The translations under genes were made by a program, and so were the position numbers. A DNA stretch of 64,000 bases from an uncultured Oscillospiraceae bacterium. GTDB lineage: Bacteria; Bacillota; Clostridia; Oscillospirales; Acutalibacteraceae. Under the pieces are notes generated by a model. That model was not told the DNA's origin. It did no database searches and was given only the letters and a program-made list of their open reading frames with translations. Location: positions 29,979 to 93,978 of the forward strand of contig UQLR01000009.1 of NCBI GenBank assembly GCA_900541975.1. Direction: 5' to 3'. This document shows positions 33,212 to 41,500 of this stretch, piece by piece. Each line of letters opens with the position of its first letter. Positions within the stretch are counted from its first letter, which is position 1.

Positions 33212-34111
33212 TTATGCGTTTATCAACGCGTCAAGCGCCGTTTCGTCTGTAAAGCCGTTTGCCGCTCCCGCTTCGCCAATTTTATAAGAGGCAAAATACA
33301 CGGCGCGCCGCAAAGAGAAGAGCGCGTCGTTTGTTTTTGTATAAAAATGCATAAAGGCGGAAAAAAGCGCGTCGCCCGCGCCGACCGTATTCACAACCGG
33401 GCGGGTATAAACAGCGGGGATATGAATGCACTGCCGGTTTTCCCTTGTGTAAAGTAAAGCGCCTTTATGCCCAAGCCCTACGGCGATGACCTTACAGCAG
33501 TAAACGCCGGCGAGCGCTTTTACAAAGTCAGAAACTTCTCCTGGGATTGCTTCGTCGCTTAAAAAAAGCACGTCGGCGCTGTGCATGAAGTCCGCGTTAA
33601 AGGCGTCGTGCAGATCGGAAAGGACATGCACGTCCGTAGCGATTAAAACGCCGGCCTTTTTTGCAACGGACAAAAGCGGGCGGTTAAAATTGATGTTGCA
33701 TAATACGGTCGTTTTGCAGCCTGTAAGCGCTTTTGTAAAAAGCGCGGGGTCGCACACGGCCTGCTGAATGTCTTTCAGGTCGCAGTAGATCTGGCGCTTT
33801 CCGCTTTTGTCATATAAAACGACCGTTTGGGGCGACAGTGCCAGAGCAGGGCGGATATATGCAGTTTCCAGTCCTGCTTCCTGCACAGCCTGCAAAATGG
33901 CCTGCCCGGCCTGGTCGCGGCCTGTCAGGGAAAACAGCGTTACGCTGTCGCCCAGTGTGCGCAGCGCCTTTGCAACGTTAAAGCCCACCCCGGATACAGT
34001 GGCGTCGATACCGAAAAACGGAAAATGGATGGGGCAGTATTCTATGGGAAAGCGCTCCACCTGCACGGTTGTTTCCGTATTTAAAAGACCCGATACTAAA
34101 ATTTGTTCCAC
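33212..34111 (-). CDS. PfkB-family carbohydrate kinase
   Basis: 299 aa ribokinase fold. GVGFNVAKALRTLGDSV near the N-terminus (first PfkB signature) and NTVGAGDALFSAFMHF at the C-terminus, with the catalytic Asp and anion hole, are intact. It phosphorylates a sugar or nucleoside; the exact substrate cannot be read. It is followed by an unknown gene and has a divergent promoter against trxB. Confidence 0.87.
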   Translation of the reverse strand: MEQILVSGLLNTETTVQVERFPIEYCPIHFPFFGIDATVSGVGFNVAKALRTLGDSVTLFSLTGRDQAGQAILQAVQEAGLETAYIRPALALSPQTVVLYDKSGKRQIYCDLKDIQQAVCDPALFTKALTGCKTTVLCNINFNRPLLSVAKKAGVLIATDVHVLSDLHDAFNADFMHSADVLFLSDEAIPGEVSDFVKALAGVYCCKVIAVGLGHKGALLYTRENRQCIHIPAVYTRPVVNTVGAGDALFSAFMHFYTKTNDALFSLRRAVYFASYKIGEAGAANGFTDETALDALINA

Positions 34112-34157
34112 GACGAAATTCTCCTGTTCTGTTGAAAGTATTTATGCTATACTAATA

Positions 34158-34186
34158 TAAATACACAATATCCCGGATTTTGTCAA
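34158..34186 (-). promoter_or_regulatory. predicted promoter for pfkB
   Basis: TTGACA (34181-34186), 17-base spacer, TATTTA (34158-34163) on the minus strand. Confidence 0.5.
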
Positions 34187-34220
34187 TACACACCGGGACG
34201 CATGAAGAAGGGGAAGAAAA

Positions 34221-35135
34221 ATGCTGGATATTTTGATTATCGGCGCGGGACCCGCCGGCATGAGCGCCGCAATTTACGCGCTACGCGCAGGAAAACGCGT
34301 CGCCGTGTTTGACAAGGCCATGTACGGGGGGCAAACCGTCAACACCTATGAAATTGAAAATTATCCGGGAATCCGCAGGATCAGCGGAACGGATTTTGCC
34401 ATGCAGCTGTACGAGCAGGCCGCCGCGCTGGGCGCGCAGTTTGTATTTGCGGATGTTGCGCCGCTTTGCCTGGAGGGAAAGGAAAAAAAGCTTATGGCTG
34501 GCGAACAGGAATATACGGCCAAAGCGGTTATTATTGCAAACGGTGCGGCGCGCAGGAAGCTTGAATGCAACGGCGAGCAGCGGCTTACAGGGCGCGGCGT
34601 GTCTTACTGTGCAACGTGCGACGGCGCGTTTTTCAAGGGCAAACAGGCAATTGTGGCTGGCAGCGGCAACACGGCGCTGGAAGACGCGCTGTACCTTGCC
34701 AATATTTGTGCAGAGGTCAGGCTGCTGATCCGCGGGGACCGGATTAAGGGAGAAGAAACAACGGCGCAGCGGCTGAAGAAAAAGAAGAATGTAACCATTA
34801 TTTTTAACGAAAGCATAGCGGAAATTTTGGGGGAAAACCGTGTGGAAGCGGTGCGGACCGTTCACAGGGAAACGGGAAAGGAACAGGTTTACCACACAGA
34901 CGCGGTGTTTGTGGCGGTTGGGCAGGCTCCAAACAACGAGCCGTTTCGGGACTTTGTAAAACTGGACAAGGACGGCTATATTATAGCGGGGGAAGATTGC
35001 AAAACCAACATGGAGGGCGTGTATGCGGCGGGCGATACACGCGCCAAACGTTTGCGGCAGATTGTAACGGCGGCCGCAGACGGCGCAATTGCGGCCGTAT
35101 ATGCAGCAGAATATATAGAAAAACTGGAATTTTAG
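34221..35135 (+). CDS. trxB: thioredoxin-disulfide reductase
   Basis: 304 aa flavoprotein. The FAD loop GAGPAGMSAAIYALRAG (7-23), the redox-active pair CATCDGAFF (about 130-138), the NADPH loop GSGNTALEDAL and the C-terminal YAAGDTR motif are all present. It reduces thioredoxin with NADPH. AAGGGGAAG precedes the ATG. No thioredoxin gene is adjacent. Confidence 0.93.
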   Translation: MLDILIIGAGPAGMSAAIYALRAGKRVAVFDKAMYGGQTVNTYEIENYPGIRRISGTDFAMQLYEQAAALGAQFVFADVAPLCLEGKEKKLMAGEQEYTAKAVIIANGAARRKLECNGEQRLTGRGVSYCATCDGAFFKGKQAIVAGSGNTALEDALYLANICAEVRLLIRGDRIKGEETTAQRLKKKKNVTIIFNESIAEILGENRVEAVRTVHRETGKEQVYHTDAVFVAVGQAPNNEPFRDFVKLDKDGYIIAGEDCKTNMEGVYAAGDTRAKRLRQIVTAAADGAIAAVYAAEYIEKLEF

Positions 35136-35221
35136 TTTAAATATGTTGCTTATTTTTTAAATTTCGATTATCATAAAAGAAAAAGGGGCGCGGCCTCTGA
35201 AAGAAATGGACGGCGGAAAAG

Positions 35222-35716
35222 ATGGGAGTAAACCGTATAGACAAGAAGAATTATTATCTGGATATAGCGGAAACGGTTTTGGAAAGGGGCACGTGCCTGA
35301 GACGGAACTTTGGGGCGATTATAGTAAAAAACGATCAGATTGTTTCGACCGGCTATGTGGGAGCGCCAAGAGGCAGACATAACTGCATCGACCTGGGGGT
35401 GTGCATCCGCGAAAGTATGCAGGTGCCCAGGGGCGAGCGCTATGAGCTTTGCAGAAGCGTGCATGCAGAGGCAAACGCAATTATTCATGCTTCCAGGAAT
35501 GATATGATTGGCGCGACGATGTACCTGGTGGGAAAGGACGCCAAGACCGGCGAATATGTAAAGGACGCAAATTCATGCGCCATGTGTAAGCGCATGATTA
35601 TCAACGCGGGGATCAAGCGCGTGATCATACGCAATTCCAGGGATACTTTTACGGCCATCTATGTGGACGACTGGATTGCAAACGACGAATCGCTTCACGG
35701 AGAAATGGGATATTGA
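35222..35716 (+). CDS. dCMP/cytidine deaminase family protein (ComEB-like)
   Basis: 164 aa. Zn ligands are in HAEANAI (about 80-86) and SCAMC (about 118-122), with Glu as proton shuttle; the usual PC of the second motif is replaced by SC. An N-terminal YYLDIAETVLERGTCLRRNFGAIIV segment is typical of dCMP deaminases that feed dUMP synthesis. The ribosome site is weak (GGCGGA). A strong terminator follows. Confidence 0.87.
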   Translation: MGVNRIDKKNYYLDIAETVLERGTCLRRNFGAIIVKNDQIVSTGYVGAPRGRHNCIDLGVCIRESMQVPRGERYELCRSVHAEANAIIHASRNDMIGATMYLVGKDAKTGEYVKDANSCAMCKRMIINAGIKRVIIRNSRDTFTAIYVDDWIANDESLHGEMGY

Positions 35717-35746
35717 AAGAAAAGGGGAAAAGCCATTCAGACAAAA

Positions 35747-35775
35747 AAACCCGGCACGGAAGTGCCGGGTTTTTT
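35747..35775. terminator. intrinsic terminator between dCMP deaminase and abrB-like gene
   Basis: Perfect 11-bp stem AAACCCGGCAC/GTGCCGGGTTT (35747-35757 with 35762-35772) with loop GGAA, T run on the plus side and A/T run on the other. It can serve both converging genes. Confidence 0.9.
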
Positions 35776-35820
35776 CATGAAAAATTTTCAAGGTGCATAT
35801 ATTTACTATGCGCCTTTTTG

Positions 35821-36099
35821 TCATTCTGCGGGGTCCACCTCATTTTTTTCAGAAAGCTTATTTTCCAGCTCTTCGATGCAGTCTTCGCAAATCAGCTTTC
35901 CTTCATGGGAGATAAGGTTTGAAATACTGTTGCAAAAGGTGCATCCAGGCGTATATTTTCTGATAACAATGGTGTCTTCTGTGGGGAAAAGCTCAATGGA
36001 AGTACCGCTTTCCAATTCGTAAGATTTTCTTAATGGTTTTGGAATAACAATACGACCCAGGTTGTCGACCGTGGCAAAAAAGTTTGTGGCGTTTTTCAT
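35821..36099 (-). CDS. AbrB/SpoVT-family transcription regulator
   Basis: 92 aa. The N-terminal swapped-hairpin AbrB domain (ATVDNLGRIVIPKPLR, about 9-24) is followed by a C-terminal pair CTFC (about 53-56) and CEDC (about 71-74) that could hold zinc. This two-part layout is common in clostridial AbrB-like transition-state or sporulation regulators. It lies between a nucleotide gene and spmA/spmB and has its own near-consensus promoter. Confidence 0.9.
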   Translation of the reverse strand: MKNATNFFATVDNLGRIVIPKPLRKSYELESGTSIELFPTEDTIVIRKYTPGCTFCNSISNLISHEGKLICEDCIEELENKLSEKNEVDPAE

Positions 36100-36160
36100 A
36101 CTAAGGACTCCTTTCTACGATTTCTTGTAAAAAATATAGTGGTTTAGCAGAATTTCTTTC

Positions 36161-36189
36161 ATTTTACCAAAAAATGCCATAATTGTCAA
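36161..36189 (-). promoter_or_regulatory. strong predicted promoter for the abrB-like gene
   Basis: TTGACA (36184-36189), 17-base spacer, TAAAAT (36161-36166) on the minus strand. Confidence 0.75.
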
Positions 36190-36234
36190 TAAATATAACA
36201 TCTTTGTTATTTTTCCGTAGTGAGGTGACAAATA

Positions 36235-36825
36235 GTGCTAAACTATATATGGGGCGCAATTTTGCTAATAAGCATAATATGTGGTGTTTTTACAGGAAAA
36301 ACAGCGCAATTAAGCCAGGGTGCGCTCAACGGCGCGCAGGAGGCAATAGAGCTGCTGCTCACCATGTGCGGTATGATGTGCCTGTGGTCGGGCCTGATGG
36401 CGATTGCTGAGCGGGGAGGTATTACCGCGCTGCTTGCAAAAATTTTTTCCCCTGTGCTGGGAAGGCTGTTTCCCCAGTATAAAGAGGACGAAAAGGCCTG
36501 CAGCGCAATTTGTTCTAATGTGACGGCGAACCTGCTGGGGCTTGGCAACGCTGCCACACCGCTTGGAATAGAGGCCATGCGCAGGATGCAGCTGAAAAAC
36601 CCGGAACAGGAGCGGGCAAACGACAGTATGGTTATGTTTGTTGTGCTCAATACGGCGTCGATCCAGCTTATTCCGACAACAATTGCCGTTTTGCGGCAGA
36701 GCCATGGCGCAGGCGCGCCGTTTGATATTTTACCGTGCGTGTGGGTAAGCTCTGTTTTTGCGCTTGCAGTAGGCATTACGACGGCAAAGCTGTTACAAAA
36801 ATGCAGGGCAAGGAAGGTGGGTTAG
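36235..36825 (+). CDS. spmA: spore maturation protein SpmA
   Basis: 196 aa membrane protein with a nucleoside-recognition (Gate) domain. About four or five hydrophobic helices surround the conserved NVTANLLGLGNAATPLGIEAM segment (about 98-119). SpmA with SpmB is needed for spore-core dehydration in Bacillus. The GTG start at 36235 follows GAGGTGACAAATA. It ends with TAG directly in frame with spmB. Confidence 0.93.
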   Translation: MLNYIWGAILLISIICGVFTGKTAQLSQGALNGAQEAIELLLTMCGMMCLWSGLMAIAERGGITALLAKIFSPVLGRLFPQYKEDEKACSAICSNVTANLLGLGNAATPLGIEAMRRMQLKNPEQERANDSMVMFVVLNTASIQLIPTTIAVLRQSHGAGAPFDILPCVWVSSVFALAVGITTAKLLQKCRARKVG

Positions 36826-37347
36826 ATCGAACAGCTTGGAAATTATGTAATCCCAATTGTAATTTTTTTGATTATTCTATTTGCTTTTATCAGAAAAGTT
36901 CCCTGCTTTGACACCTTTTTGGACGGGGCAAAGCAGGGGCTGGTTTCTACTTATAAAATTGCGCCTTCGCTGATTGGGCTGATTGTTGCGGTCAACATGC
37001 TCAAGGCTTCGGGCGCGCTGGAAATGCTGATCAACTTTATAAGACCTGCGGCGGAATTTTTGGGGTTTCCGGCGGAGGTAGTCCCGCTGGCGCTGCTGCG
37101 CCCGGTATCTGGCAGCGGTTCGACGGCAATTTTAAACAGTATTTTACAGGATTACGGCCCGGACAGCTTTATTGGGCGCGCAGCCAGCGTAATGGCGGGC
37201 TCTACAGAAACGACGTTTTATGCAATTGCCGTATATTATGGGGCGGTAGGGATCCGGAAAATCCGCCATACCGTCCCTGCCGCGCTGTGTGCGGATTTTG
37301 CAGGGATGGTTATGGCGGTTTTGAGCGTGCGTTTTTTTTACCCGTAG
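36826..37347 (+). CDS. spmB: spore maturation protein SpmB (apparent ATC start)
   Basis: About 173 aa. The Gate domain has AAEFLGFPAEVVPLALLRP and GSGSTAILNSIL. The conserved N-terminus (NYVIPIVIFLIILFAF) begins upstream of the first standard start, TTG 36868, which would cut off half of the first membrane helix. The ribosome site AAGGTGG at 36814-36820 is five bases from ATC 36826, immediately after the spmA TAG in the same frame. I infer either initiation at ATC or read-through of the TAG to give an SpmA-SpmB fusion, a form known in other species. Confidence 0.85.
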   Translation: MEQLGNYVIPIVIFLIILFAFIRKVPCFDTFLDGAKQGLVSTYKIAPSLIGLIVAVNMLKASGALEMLINFIRPAAEFLGFPAEVVPLALLRPVSGSGSTAILNSILQDYGPDSFIGRAASVMAGSTETTFYAIAVYYGAVGIRKIRHTVPAALCADFAGMVMAVLSVRFFYP

Positions 37348-37351
37348 GCGT

Positions 37352-38770
37352 TTATTTTGTCAGCGGCGTGCGGATCAGTTTGCGTGCGAGAGCTTTGCCG
37401 TTAAACGGGATGAGGGGGTACAGATAACTTTTGCCCGATACCGTTTTGTTTGTCAGCAACAGGATAAAAGTCAGGACAATGCCCGCGCAAAAGCCCCATA
37501 TATTAAACAGCTGGGTCAGGATCAGCAAAAGCATGCGCAGAAATTTGAGTGAATAGCCCAGTTCATAGCTTGGCTGCGTATAGTTGGCAATGGCGACAAA
37601 GGCCATATAAAGGATGGCTTCTGTAGAAAACCAGCCTACGGTAACGGCAAAATCGCTCAGGGCGATTGCGCCGATGATGCTTAAAGAGGTACTTAAGCTG
37701 TTTGGTGTGTTGACAGAGGCAAGGCGCAGGCCATCTATGCCCAGTTCCAGAAGCATTAACTGCCAGAAAACAGGGATATTGACAGGCTCTGTGATCAATA
37801 TAAATGAAAAAGCTTTGGGGACAAGATCCGGGTTTTTCAGGGCAAGCAGCCACAGCGGTGTAATGACCAGTGTGGCCAGCGTAACAATATAACGTGCAAA
37901 GCGGATATAAGTGCCGGTAAGCGGTGGAAAGTAATAATCGTCGGCTTCCTCGATAATATCAAAAATTGAGGTTGGCAAAATCAGAACAGAGGGAGAATTG
38001 TCAACAAGAATAACGATGTTGCCCTCAAGCAGTGAAGAGGCGGCGGTATCCGGACGCTCGGTGTATTTAATTTTTGGAAAGGGATTATACCATTTGTGTT
38101 TATAAATTGCTTCGATGAGGCTTTGCTGGTTCATTGTGAGCGAATGGACGTTGATCGCTTCAATCTGCTTTGTAATTTTTGCAAGGAGCTGTTTGTCTAC
38201 TTTATCGTCCATATAGCAGACAGCCACGTCTGTTTTAGATTCTCTGCCTACGACAAAGGCGTTTATGCGCAGGTTTGTGTCGCGTATGCGCCGCCGGAGC
38301 AGGGCGGTGTTGCTGATCAGGGTTTCTACAAAGCCGTCTTTGGAGCCGCGCAGAGATTTGTCTTTTTCCGGTTCGCTGGTCTGGCGCTGTGGATAGGTGC
38401 GACTGTCAATCATGATGGCCTGTTCAAAGCCGTCTATAAATAGTGCGGAAACGCCGGAAAGGATATTCATACAGATTTGTTGTAAATTGTCTGCAACGGC
38501 TACCTCTACGTATGGAACGCAGTTTTTGACAAAAGTGTGTGCGTCGCGCATATCCTCTTCTTTGTCAAGTGAATAAAAAAATTCTAAAACCTTTTCCATG
38601 ACCTCGTCCTTGATCAGCCCATCTATAAAAAACAGGCAGCAGCGGCGGCTGTTAATCTGTACGGGCCTGCAGATTAAGTCAAAGCTTTCATCTGTATGCA
38701 GTGTTTTTCTGAATAAAGCTATATTGTCGTCAATATGTGTAGAAAGCGGCATGTTTTCACTCTTTTCCAT
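37352..38770 (-). CDS. GerA-family spore germination protein (SpoVAF-like)
   Basis: 472 aa. An N-terminal soluble domain of about 245 residues (FFIDGLIKDEVMEKVLEFF, RRRIRDTNLRINAFVVGR) precedes a membrane half with several helices and the conserved PFPKIKYTERPD and SVNTPNSLSTSLSIIGAIALSD-like segments. It belongs to the A subunits of germinant receptors or SpoVAF in the inner spore membrane. No B or C subunit genes adjoin, which fits SpoVAF better than a GerABC operon, but no spoVA genes are nearby either. Confidence 0.87.
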   Translation of the reverse strand: MEKSENMPLSTHIDDNIALFRKTLHTDESFDLICRPVQINSRRCCLFFIDGLIKDEVMEKVLEFFYSLDKEEDMRDAHTFVKNCVPYVEVAVADNLQQICMNILSGVSALFIDGFEQAIMIDSRTYPQRQTSEPEKDKSLRGSKDGFVETLISNTALLRRRIRDTNLRINAFVVGRESKTDVAVCYMDDKVDKQLLAKITKQIEAINVHSLTMNQQSLIEAIYKHKWYNPFPKIKYTERPDTAASSLLEGNIVILVDNSPSVLILPTSIFDIIEEADDYYFPPLTGTYIRFARYIVTLATLVITPLWLLALKNPDLVPKAFSFILITEPVNIPVFWQLMLLELGIDGLRLASVNTPNSLSTSLSIIGAIALSDFAVTVGWFSTEAILYMAFVAIANYTQPSYELGYSLKFLRMLLLILTQLFNIWGFCAGIVLTFILLLTNKTVSGKSYLYPLIPFNGKALARKLIRTPLTK

Positions 38771-38898
38771 TGATAACGTTCTTTTTTATAGTCTGTGCTG
38801 TTTTTTTTCTGTCATACAATGAAAAACAGAAATCAAGAAATCTCCATACCTGCTGTTGGTGCCTTTTTACCGTATAATGGCGAAGTGAAAAATACAGG

Positions 38899-38927
38899 TT
38901 GACAAAACAGAATAAGTGGGATATAAT
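38899..38927 (+). promoter_or_regulatory. consensus promoter of the T-box-trpB unit
   Basis: Exact TTGACA (38899-38904), 17-base spacer, exact TATAAT (38922-38927). Transcription should start near 38934. Confidence 0.85.
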
Positions 38928-38940
38928 GCAGATAAATGGT

Positions 38941-39190
38941 AAACCGATGATTAAGAGGAGTACCTGTAAACGAGAGGGTTTGAAGAGAGCTGCAGACGGT
39001 GGAAGTGCGGCAGCCCTTTTACAGGGAATGGGCTTATGAGGGCCGGGTGAAATAGCAGTAGCCAGGACGGGAACTCCACCCGTTACCAAGGGAGCATACG
39101 TAACAGCGTATGGGAAGAGAGGGCCTTTTGGCCAATTTGGGTGGTACCACGGAAGTTTGCTTTCGTCCCTTTGGGGCGAGGGCTTTTTTT
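38941..39190 (+). ncRNA. T-box riboswitch, tryptophan (UGG specifier)
   Basis: The stem I specifier loop has AGTA at 38959-38962. It is closed by CCTGTAAA pairing with TTTACAGG, followed by GAA and the specifier TGG (39029-39031). The conserved T-box TGGGTGGTACCACG lies at 39138-39151. A terminator follows (stem GCTTTCG-CCC with GGGCGAGGGC, then seven T at 39184-39190). Uncharged tRNA-Trp should pair with the specifier and the T-box and prevent termination, so trpB is made when tryptophan is short. Confidence 0.92.
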
Positions 39191-39222
39191 ATTTTTCAGA
39201 CAAAAAGAGAGGAGTTTTTACT

Positions 39223-40602
39223 ATGGCAAAAGTACCTTATAGATTTTATCTTTCTGAGGATCAGATTCCAAAGCAGTGGTATAATATGCGTGCGGATATG
39301 AAGGAACAGCCGGATCCGATTATCAATCCTGCTACAATGCAGCCTGCAACGGAAGAGGACTTATATCCGGTATTTTGCAAAAAGCTTGCACACCAGGAGA
39401 TGGACGCGCAAACGCGCTATGTAGATATTCCTGAGGAAATACGGGAAATGTACAAAATATACCGTCCGGCCCCTCTGATCCGTGCTTATAATTTGGAGAA
39501 AGAACTGAAAACGCCGGCAAAGATTTATTATAAGTTTGAGGGGAACAATACTTCGGGCAGCCATAAGCTGAATTCTGCTATTGCGCAGGCATATTATGCC
39601 AAGGAGCAAGGGCTTACCTCGCTTACGACGGAAACAGGAGCCGGGCAGTGGGGGACGGCCTTGAGCGAGGCATGCGCGTATTTTAAACTGCCTTTGACGG
39701 TATATATGGTTAAGGTGTCTTATGAGCAAAAGCCGTTTCGCAAGGCGGTTATGCAGACATTTGACGCCAATGTGATCCCCAGCCCCAGTGATACAACAAA
39801 AGTGGGACGGGCGATTCTTCAGAAAAATCCGGGGACTGGTGGAAGCCTTGGATGCGCTATTTCTGAGGCGGTAGAAAAGGCAGTAACGACAGAGGGCTGC
39901 CGGTATGTACTGGGTTCTGTGCTCAACCAGGTTTTACTGCACCAGTCCGTGATTGGGCTGGAAGCAAAAAAAGCGATGGAAATTCTGGATGAATACCCGG
40001 ATGTGGTTATTGGCTGCGCAGGCGGCGGGTCCAACCTGGGAGGGCTGATTGCACCGTTTATGCAGGATAAGCTTACCGGTATGGCTGACCCGCGTATTGT
40101 TGCGGTGGAGCCTGCATCCTGCCCCTCGTTTACCAGAGGGAAGTATGCGTATGACTTCTGCGACACGGGAAAGATTACGCCGCTTGCCAAAATGTATACG
40201 TTGGGCAGCAGCTTTATGCCGAGTGCAAATCACGCAGGCGGGTTGCGTTACCATGGTATGTCGCCGATTTTGTCAAAGCTGTATCACGATGGATACATGG
40301 AAGCGGTAGCAGTGGAACAAACTAAAGTATTTGAAGCCGCCACGCTTTTTGCAAAGGTAGAAACAATTTTACCGGCACCTGAATCTGCACATGCGATTCG
40401 TGTGGCAATGGACGAAGCGATCCGCTGCAGAGAAACGGGGGAGAAAAAGACGATCCTGTTCGGATTGACAGGGACGGGTTATTTTGACATGACCGCATAT
40501 GCTGCGTTCCATGACGGAAAAATGAGCGACTATATTCCCACAGATGAGGATTTACAGAAGGGCTTTGATCAGCTCCCAAAGATTCCGGGGGTACAGGAAT
40601 AA
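39223..40602 (+). CDS. trpB: tryptophan synthase beta chain, TrpB2 type
   Basis: 459 aa, longer than the roughly 400 aa of TrpB1. The PLP lysine lies in EGNNTSGSHKLNSA (about 103-116), the ETGAGQWG motif with catalytic Glu at about 138, and CAGGGSNLGG phosphate loop follow. The N-terminus YRFYLSEDQIPKQWYN is typical of TrpB2. It condenses indole or indole derivative with serine. No trpA or other trp genes adjoin. ATG 39223 follows GAGAGGAG. Regulation is by the T-box leader upstream. Confidence 0.94.
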   Translation: MAKVPYRFYLSEDQIPKQWYNMRADMKEQPDPIINPATMQPATEEDLYPVFCKKLAHQEMDAQTRYVDIPEEIREMYKIYRPAPLIRAYNLEKELKTPAKIYYKFEGNNTSGSHKLNSAIAQAYYAKEQGLTSLTTETGAGQWGTALSEACAYFKLPLTVYMVKVSYEQKPFRKAVMQTFDANVIPSPSDTTKVGRAILQKNPGTGGSLGCAISEAVEKAVTTEGCRYVLGSVLNQVLLHQSVIGLEAKKAMEILDEYPDVVIGCAGGGSNLGGLIAPFMQDKLTGMADPRIVAVEPASCPSFTRGKYAYDFCDTGKITPLAKMYTLGSSFMPSANHAGGLRYHGMSPILSKLYHDGYMEAVAVEQTKVFEAATLFAKVETILPAPESAHAIRVAMDEAIRCRETGEKKTILFGLTGTGYFDMTAYAAFHDGKMSDYIPTDEDLQKGFDQLPKIPGVQE

Positions 40603-40618
40603 TGAAATAAAAAATAGC

Positions 40619-40660
40619 AAAGACGGTATGCACAATACATCTGTGCATACCGTCTTTTTT
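40619..40660 (+). terminator. intrinsic terminator of trpB
   Basis: Perfect 16-bp stem (AAAGACGGTATGCACA, 40619-40634, with 40642-40657), 7-base loop, T run to 40660. Confidence 0.92.
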
Positions 40661-40838
40661 ATCGTTTAAGGCTGCTCTCTTTGCTCACCAGTTTTGGTTT
40701 TAAAATTTTGTTTTGTACTTTCTGGCAACGTCTGTTAATGATGCCAAGCAGAATTTGGACAGCATTGGCTCCGGTTGCTTTGTATAAGCAAAACTTTTTG
40801 CCATAGGTTAACACCTTTTTGTTTTCATGGATTTGCAT
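40659..40838 (-). pseudogene. C-terminal remnant of a LacI-family regulator
   Basis: An open frame of 59 codons from ATG 40836-40838 to TAA 40659-40661. The sequence ATGANAVQILLGIINRR and then KILKPKLVSKESSL matches the end of LacI/PurR-type repressors (the G-x2-A-x3-L-L helix and P-x-LV-x-R-x-S motif). The DNA-binding domain and most of the sugar-binding domain are absent, and a stop (TAG) lies a short way upstream. It is therefore probably the tail of a lost gene next to the phage-like insertion. The match is short and is my reading. Confidence 0.5.
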
Positions 40839-40881
40839 GCATTGTTTCTTGAAAAATAATGTTTTTGCCTAAATAGCAATC

Positions 40882-40918
40882 AAAAGTTGACCGATCCAGG
40901 TCAACTTTTTCTTTTTTT
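40882..40918 (+). terminator. strong terminator before the phage-like operon
   Basis: Perfect 11-bp stem AAAAGTTGACC/GGTCAACTTTT (40882-40892 with 40899-40909), 6-base loop, then TCTTTTTTT. It isolates the phage-like genes from upstream transcription. The rest of 40839-40990 has no gene and no clear promoter. Confidence 0.85.
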
Positions 40919-40990
40919 AACCGTTTTATGTAAGAGGGGCGGCATACGTCAGCGCCTCCTTTTACGGGAATAGCGAAAGGGGGATAAGGC

Positions 40991-41497
40991 GTGGAAAAAA
41001 ATACGGTACAAAGGTTGACAAAACAGCAGCGTCTTTTTTGCCGGTGCTATGTCAATACCGGCAATGCCAGAGAAGCCGCCGTACAGGCCGGCTTTATCTC
41101 TGACGCACAGAAAAACGGAGAAGCACTTTTATGCAAAAGCGCAATTACAAAAGAGATTGCACGGTTGCTTAAGCAACGCAGAGAAATGCTTTCCTTGAAA
41201 GCGCTCAGCGGTTACGAACGACTGGCTTTTGGCAGCATTGCGGATGGTATTCGTCTGCTATATATAGAAGATCCGCTGCAGACTGACCTGGAAAGTATGG
41301 ACCTTTTTAATATTGCAGAAATAAAAAGGCCAAAAGACGGGGCTATGGAAATTAAATTTTTTGATCGGCTCAAGGCCCTTGAAAAGCTTATGCAGGCAAG
41401 AACAGAAGAAGATACGCCCTGTGTTCCGTTTTATGCGGCTTTACAACAGGGAGCGCAGGCGCTTGAAAGGTATGGCAATGAGAGGCTGGAGGAATAG
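40991..41497 (+). CDS. phage terminase small subunit-like protein
   Basis: 168 aa. N-terminal helix-turn-helix-like part (RLTKQQRLFCRCYVNTGNAREAAVQAGF, residues 8-35) matches terminase_2/TerS proteins that bind the packaging site. GTG start after AAAGGGGGATAAGGC. It is first in the operon, four bases before terL. Confidence 0.85.
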   Translation: MEKNTVQRLTKQQRLFCRCYVNTGNAREAAVQAGFISDAQKNGEALLCKSAITKEIARLLKQRREMLSLKALSGYERLAFGSIADGIRLLYIEDPLQTDLESMDLFNIAEIKRPKDGAMEIKFFDRLKALEKLMQARTEEDTPCVPFYAALQQGAQALERYGNERLEE

Positions 41498-41500
41498 CCA

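Noticed and set aside
40930..40990. Possible sporulation-sigma promoter (CATACGT) before the phage-like operon
   Set aside because: Only a fragment of a sigma-E/K-like -10 is visible, with no matching -35 at the right distance.
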